Shown here: one piece after another, positions 59,505-64,000 of the stretch | Position numbering within the stretch: position 1 is the first letter of the stretch | Layout of the letters: every line of letters starts with the position of its first letter | From: Flavobacterium hiemivividum | Lineage (GTDB): Bacteria > Bacteroidota > Bacteroidia > Flavobacteriales > Flavobacteriaceae | DNA length: 64,000 nt | Direction of reading: 5' to 3' | Assembly (NCBI RefSeq): GCF_004349145.1 | Contig: NZ_SMFO01000010.1 | Span: forward strand, 62,001-126,000 | Program-made: the position numbers and the translations under genes | Notes under the pieces: model-generated | What the model saw: the letters and a program-made list of their open reading frames with translations, nothing else | Databases searched by the model: none | Told to the model about the DNA's origin: nothing

Positions 59505-61520
59505 TTAATTATTTCTCAAATACCATTGCTTGTTTGAAACGGTAGTATCCGAATCTAATATATTTTCAATAGTATATTTTTTAGCCTCCGAGTTTTTTAA
59601 TTGATGTGACCAAGCTACCCTGTTTTTAGGTTGATAACCTTCGCCAGTACATTTGTATTCTGCATAAAACGAACTAGTTTCAGCATCTGGTTTTGACCAA
59701 TTGTGCCAACCTTCTGGAAGAATATGTTTGCCCATTTCACAATTCATAAAAACGGTTTTAGCATAAGGTCTCCAAGGTCTTCCTAGATATACTTTGGTTG
59801 CATTGGCATCGGCGATAAGCTTGCAGTTTTTGAAAACATAACCGTAGATACTGTCCTTTGGTGTTGATGCAGCGGTAATATACGAGTCACTTTTGTTATT
59901 GATAACACAATTTTCGAACAAAACTGTGGCATCTCCAAATATAAAATCAGTTGTACCTTCAATATAACAATCTTTAAAATAATTTTTAGTTCCTTCGCCC
60001 GACGTATAGAGTGTGTCTTGGTATCCTAAAAAAGAGCAATTAGTAAACATGACTCTATTGGCATTTACATTCAAAGCCACCGCTTGACCAACTTGACCAG
60101 AAGTGTTTTGAATGGTCAAGTTTTTGCAAAAGAAATCATTACCCTCAATTAGAACCGTGTAAGTATAAAAGGTGCTGTTTCTTCCTAATCCTATTTTATT
60201 AAAATGGTCATCATAAGTAATAATTGTTTTTTCTCGACTTTCTCCTATTAGTGAAATGCGAGAATTCCACTCTGGTACTTTTACTTTTTCATTATAAATA
60301 CCGTTTTTAACGAAAATTGTAATTCGTTCACTTGGATAAGCTTTGGACGCATTTATAGCCTGTTGTATGGTTTTAAAATCACCGTTTCCACTTTGATCTA
60401 CTACAATATTAAACTCCTCTTTTAAAACAACTTGCTTTTTTATGAGTTGTATCGCTTCAATTTTTTTTTTCCATCTTGGGTATTCTTTTAATACCTCTTT
60501 GGGTTGATCGGTATACCAGCCATATCCATTCCTGCGCTCGTAACTTATTTCGGATATTGTTGCTTTTTTTAAACCGTCACGATCACAAAAAAAAGGCGTG
60601 TTATCATCTAATTCCATGAAACGTGCCCACAGTGGTTTAGCATCAGGATCTGTTACAAGCACTCTGTCTTTTTTTCCGTTTTGCAGCGTCATTTCTTCAA
60701 TTTTTATACCGGTGATTTTTGTTTTTTCGAACCAAGCAACAGCACTGTTTATCGCCGTAATTACTTCGGGAGAAGGATTTTGTATGCTCATCAATAACAA
60801 GACTATTTTTGCAGATTCTTTTCCGCTTAATGAAGGTAATTCATAAGCTCGCGCTTTAGCGGGTAGCAGTGTTTCTTTATCATGTTGCGCACACCAAGCA
60901 GTTAAAACCCCGTTTTGGCTGTATTGAGTTTTAAGAATGCAGACTATACCTTTGTTAAAAGCGACACGAGTTTTTTCGATTGTCTTTTCGTCTGGTTTAA
61001 TACTGTAATAATCAGTTTTATCAAGTATGGCCTCTAAAGCTTCCATGATGTGAACCATAGAATCATCATTGTACGTAATGTGTGTGTAATATCCTTTCTT
61101 TAATGGATAAAATTGTGGCCAACCTCCGTTATCGTACTGAGCTTCTAGAATATAATCCAACCCTAATAAAAATGCCTTTTTGTATTTTTCTTCTGGATAT
61201 TGCGCATACATTTTAGATAAATACAACATCTCTTGCGTTGTGGCTCCATTGTCTGTTGTTATATTGTGAGTATCTGATTTAAGAGCTATTAATTCCTTTT
61301 TTTGCGCATCTGTCAACGCATTTTGCATTTGAATATTTTTCGGCCAACCACCAATATTGCGCTGATAGAGCAGCACATTTTCGGCAATTTCTTTTGCTTC
61401 TGGAGTAGCAAACCAAGCTTCATCATGTTCACGCACAAAGTTTGCCCATTTTTGTGCTTGGATAGTGTTAGTTATCAACAAAAGAAGAACTGTTGTTACT
61501 ACGATTTTAAGTACTTTCAT
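59505..61520 (-). CDS. Pectate lyase (PL10)-pectinesterase (CE8) fusion
   Basis: This is a 671-residue secreted enzyme (signal to TIQAQ). The N-terminal PL10 pectate lyase lies at about 24-345, with NIGGWPKNIQMQNALTD, TDNGATTQEMLYLSKMY and the NGGWPQFYPLKKGYYTHITY stretch. The C-terminal CE8 pectin methylesterase lies at about 362-655, with DFKTIQQAINASKAYPSERI, GYQDTLYTSG (about 492-501), EGTTDFIFGDATV and LGRPWRPYAKTVF. The catalytic aspartates and arginine are in place. Fusion of de-esterification and lyase in one chain fits pectin attack. Confidence 0.92.
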   Translation of the reverse strand: MKVLKIVVTTVLLLLITNTIQAQKWANFVREHDEAWFATPEAKEIAENVLLYQRNIGGWPKNIQMQNALTDAQKKELIALKSDTHNITTDNGATTQEMLYLSKMYAQYPEEKYKKAFLLGLDYILEAQYDNGGWPQFYPLKKGYYTHITYNDDSMVHIMEALEAILDKTDYYSIKPDEKTIEKTRVAFNKGIVCILKTQYSQNGVLTAWCAQHDKETLLPAKARAYELPSLSGKESAKIVLLLMSIQNPSPEVITAINSAVAWFEKTKITGIKIEEMTLQNGKKDRVLVTDPDAKPLWARFMELDDNTPFFCDRDGLKKATISEISYERRNGYGWYTDQPKEVLKEYPRWKKKIEAIQLIKKQVVLKEEFNIVVDQSGNGDFKTIQQAINASKAYPSERITIFVKNGIYNEKVKVPEWNSRISLIGESREKTIITYDDHFNKIGLGRNSTFYTYTVLIEGNDFFCKNLTIQNTSGQVGQAVALNVNANRVMFTNCSFLGYQDTLYTSGEGTKNYFKDCYIEGTTDFIFGDATVLFENCVINNKSDSYITAASTPKDSIYGYVFKNCKLIADANATKVYLGRPWRPYAKTVFMNCEMGKHILPEGWHNWSKPDAETSSFYAEYKCTGEGYQPKNRVAWSHQLKNSEAKKYTIENILDSDTTVSNKQWYLRNN

Positions 61521-61532
61521 TTTTTTTATTTT

Positions 61533-63167
61533 TTATTTTGTAATTCTAAACCAGTCAATTGCAACATTTCCTGCATCATTAGTAAAGCCCTTTCTTAGTG
61601 CAACAAAACCAATTTTAGCACCAATCCACTTGCCCTCTCTAGCTTTAAAATCTTCTCCAATAGATCGAAAGTCTTTTCCGTTTTCACTGTAATAAAAAGA
61701 GCAGATTCCGCCTGGTTTGACTTTGACTTGAAGATAGAGATTTTGATTGTTGATTGCAATTGGTTTGCTTTCGGTTTCAAGTCCGTTTTTATCTGCGTTC
61801 TTGTTCGTTTTTTGAGACAGGTACAATTTACCACCCTCTTGTTTGAAACACAGGTAACTATAATCCAACCCCATAACCACTAATCCCACACTTTCGTTAT
61901 CAAATCTAGGATTGAATTGTATCTTAGCAGTAGCCGTAAATTCATTGGAAGGCATTTTTTGCAAAAGTAAATTAGGGATATCATAAAGTGTTGTTGCGTC
62001 ATTTGCAATTGGAATACAATTTAAACTATAATACCCCATACTTGTTGGAAAACCCCAAGTTAGTTGTGGATTGGCATGCCACTGCCATTGTAACCCTAAT
62101 TTTGGAAGATTAAACTCATCATTCTCAGGCGGTGTTTGTATTGGAAAATGTTTTTTACCCACATTCGGTTTTTTATGAACCATTACTGGTTCTCCAATAC
62201 CATCATTATCTTCATCAGACCCAATTATTGGCCAATCGCTGTTCCATATCATCGGTTGCAAATGAACGACTCTGCCATATACAAATTGGTCTTGAAAATG
62301 AATGAACCAATCTTCGCCAGTTTGAGTTTGAATCCAAGCTCCTTGATGCGGACCATTAATATTGGATTTACCTTGATGCATCACTTTTCTTTTTTCATAA
62401 GGTCCAAAAACATTTCTAGATCGTAAAACCGTTTGCCAACCTGTTGCAACGCCACCTGCAGGCGAAAATAGGTAATAATACCCATTGCGTTTGTAAAATT
62501 TCGGCCCTTCGATGGTATTTTCATCGGCATGACCGTCAATAATTTGTACTTCATCATTATTAGCCAGTGTCCCTTCTGAATTCATGGTGCAAATGACTAA
62601 GATACTTTTGATACCGGCACGACTTCCGGCAAACGCATAGGCCAAGTATACTTTTCCGTCGTCATCCCATAAAGGTGTCGGATCAATTAATCCTTTTCCT
62701 TCTTTGACCAAAATAGGTTCTGACCAAGGGCCAGATGCTTTTTTAGCGGTTATCCTAAAAATTCCGTGATCTGGATCTGGATAATAAATATAAAATTGGT
62801 TCTTATGATAGCGTATGCATGGTGCCCAGACTCCTTTACCGTGTTGCACATTATCAAAAACTTCTTTAGGCTTTAATTGCTGAAGTGCGTAACCAATCAA
62901 CTTCCAGTTTACTAAGTCTTTGGAATGCAAAATTGGTAAGCCTGGGATACAGTTAAATGACGAAGCTGTCATGTAGTAATCATCTCCCACACGAATCGCA
63001 TCTGGATCAGAATAATCGGCATACAAAATTGGATTTTTGTAGGTTCCATCTCCATTATCAGCAATCCAAACTTGCGATTTTTCATTAGTATTTTTTTCTT
63101 GTCCAAGTACGAATTGGAAAGAAAAAAAGTGGATAATTATTACTATTCTGAAGTAATTCATTGGCAT
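61533..63167 (-). CDS. Glycoside hydrolase family 43 with C-terminal beta-sandwich
   Basis: This is a 544-residue secreted protein (signal to VLGQ). An alternative start is at 63161 (MNYFRI). The five-bladed propeller (about 42-345) has NPILYADYSDPDAIRVGDDY, a P-x-L-x-S-x-D-L-x-N-W motif, the middle aspartate in DPTPLWDDDGKVYLAYAFAG and the catalytic glutamate in IEGPKFYKRNGYYYLFSPAG. The C-terminal beta-sandwich (about 360-544) ends AGNVAIDWFRITK. GH43 members act on arabinan or xylan-type side chains; in this locus pectin side chains are likely. Confidence 0.9.
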   Translation of the reverse strand: MPMNYFRIVIIIHFFSFQFVLGQEKNTNEKSQVWIADNGDGTYKNPILYADYSDPDAIRVGDDYYMTASSFNCIPGLPILHSKDLVNWKLIGYALQQLKPKEVFDNVQHGKGVWAPCIRYHKNQFYIYYPDPDHGIFRITAKKASGPWSEPILVKEGKGLIDPTPLWDDDGKVYLAYAFAGSRAGIKSILVICTMNSEGTLANNDEVQIIDGHADENTIEGPKFYKRNGYYYLFSPAGGVATGWQTVLRSRNVFGPYEKRKVMHQGKSNINGPHQGAWIQTQTGEDWFIHFQDQFVYGRVVHLQPMIWNSDWPIIGSDEDNDGIGEPVMVHKKPNVGKKHFPIQTPPENDEFNLPKLGLQWQWHANPQLTWGFPTSMGYYSLNCIPIANDATTLYDIPNLLLQKMPSNEFTATAKIQFNPRFDNESVGLVVMGLDYSYLCFKQEGGKLYLSQKTNKNADKNGLETESKPIAINNQNLYLQVKVKPGGICSFYYSENGKDFRSIGEDFKAREGKWIGAKIGFVALRKGFTNDAGNVAIDWFRITK

Positions 63168-63261
63168 GCTATTAGTAATTCTTTCAGTTTTAAAGTAAAC
63201 GATAGTAAATTTAATTTTCTTAAAATAGATTTTAATTTATATATCAAAAAGCAATCTACTA

Positions 63262-64000
63262 TCAATTCTCAAAAGCCCCTAAATCAGGTGCTGCTCCAGT
63301 ATATGGGAGTCCCACATCAATGCCTTTATTGATCATACTACTATTGGTAGTTAGATGAAAGAAGATTACCTCTGGCAAACTACCGTCTGCTTTTCTCGCT
63401 CCCAATAATTCTTTGTAGTCAATAGCTTTAAAATCAGCAGTCGAAACAGTGAGTCCGCTGTCCCAACTGTTGTAACTAATATCAGTTGTCGTTGCATTGG
63501 TACTCCCGTAACTTCCTAAAACATTACTGTTTTTTATAATTAACTTAGCCAAAGGGTTGGTTGAACTAAAAGAATAATTTTTCCCGTTATCATAAGCCGA
63601 ACAGTTGTAAATAATCACTTCGCCACGATTACTGTTGTGATCAAATCCGTCGGCAACGTTACCTACTGCAACACAATTGGTATATATGGCGTTGTGTTTT
63701 AATAATTTATCATCACTTCCACCTGTCTTAAATCCGTTACCATCGCCAGCCCCTTTTGCTCCCGTTTTTAAATATCCATTTTTAATTGCCCAGCAATTTT
63801 CGTAGGTTGTTGTAATATTGTCTGCACCTCTTAAATAACCATCCCAGCCATCATCTAGGTTTTGCCACGCGCGACATCCGATAAATTTATTACCCGTTCC
63901 TGCAGTTAATTTACAAGCGAATCCATCTGCATTTTCGAGACTTGAATCCGCATTAAAGTAAGAGTCGCAATTTAAAATTGTATTGTTGGCGGCTCCATTG
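63262..64000 (-). CDS. Pectate lyase PL9-type (C-terminal part)
   Basis: The minus-strand frame is open from the window end to a TGA at 63262-63264, about 246 residues of a protein that begins outside. It is a right-handed beta-helix. The stretch NADGFACKLTAGTGNKFIGC with the following RAWQNLDDGWDGY is the PL9 (PelL-like) signature, with the catalytic lysine region and Ca2+-binding aspartates. KNGYLKTGAKGAGDGNGFKT and NVADGFDHNSNRGEVIIYNC follow. The end (PYTGAAPDLGAFEN) is typical. The first known gene of the pectin operon. Confidence 0.85.
   Translation of the reverse strand, partial: NGAANNTILNCDSYFNADSSLENADGFACKLTAGTGNKFIGCRAWQNLDDGWDGYLRGADNITTTYENCWAIKNGYLKTGAKGAGDGNGFKTGGSDDKLLKHNAIYTNCVAVGNVADGFDHNSNRGEVIIYNCSAYDNGKNYSFSSTNPLAKLIIKNSNVLGSYGSTNATTTDISYNSWDSGLTVSTADFKAIDYKELLGARKADGSLPEVIFFHLTTNSSMINKGIDVGLPYTGAAPDLGAFEN

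Overview
The window looks like chromosome from a Flavobacterium-type member of the Bacteroidota. It is AT-rich and almost no start codon has a Shine-Dalgarno sequence. Several promoters fit the TTG-N19-TAnnTTTG class, and the families are diagnostic: SusC/SusD, FecR plus Bacteroidetes-type ECF sigma factor, CcsBA fusion, HmuY, DUF2911, DUF6607, M56/BlaI. All identifications are from reading the sequence by eye; no database search was run.

Layout. 0-6.4 kb: tail of a YihY/BrkB protein, small stress and envelope proteins (eRF1-like, PA2169-type, CsbD-like, YtxH, holin-like), an Mla-type lipid-transport operon (permease, ATPase, MCE protein) and a porin-like barrel. 7.1-11 kb: a large lipoprotein with three Ig-like domains and a DUF3494 ice-binding domain, followed by an OmpA-family protein. 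11.2-33.3 kb: mostly housekeeping genes. These are an Old Yellow Enzyme, CcsBA, a DUF2520/KdsC-like/UbiA/Maf/MscS run, an AI-2E-type permease, a POTRA-type outer-membrane protein, two tandem secreted paralogues each behind a sigma-54-like element, PIG-L deacetylase with a sodium:solute symporter, DUF2911, HAD, TcdA, TatD and DUF1684. 33.8-37.7 kb: an MFS transporter and a BlaI/M56 (BlaR1-like) pair behind three evenly spaced operator palindromes.

38.0-57 kb is accessory in character. It begins at a tRNA-Arg(ACG). The last bases of that tRNA and its terminator recur 18.7 kb away, and a roughly 400 bp diverged repeat lies at 45.8 kb and again at 56.5 kb. Between these junctions sit three cargo modules: (a) a broken MBL-fold gene with a cupin lipoprotein and a carboxymuconolactone-decarboxylase/ABM fusion; (b) a haem/iron locus (DUF6607, TonB receptor, HmuY) with a Fur-like palindrome; (c) an ECF sigma-FecR-SusC-SusD locus whose only enzymes are a calcineurin-like phosphoesterase and a glycerophosphodiesterase. 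No integrase or transposase was seen, so mobility is inferred from the repeats.

57.2-64 kb is a pectin-degradation operon on the minus strand: PL9 pectate lyase (cut by the window edge), GH43, a PL10-CE8 fusion, an internally deleted GH28 remnant, a rhamnogalacturonan acetylesterase and, 5 bp further on, class I fructose-1,6-bisphosphatase. This ties plant cell-wall breakdown to gluconeogenesis.

The most interesting items are the tRNA-Arg-linked modular repeats, the SusCD locus predicted to take up an organophosphate rather than a glycan, the triple BlaI operator, the sigma-54-like elements before the tandem paralogues, the GH28 remnant that kept its signal peptide, and a 35-residue membrane peptide between PIG-L and its symporter.
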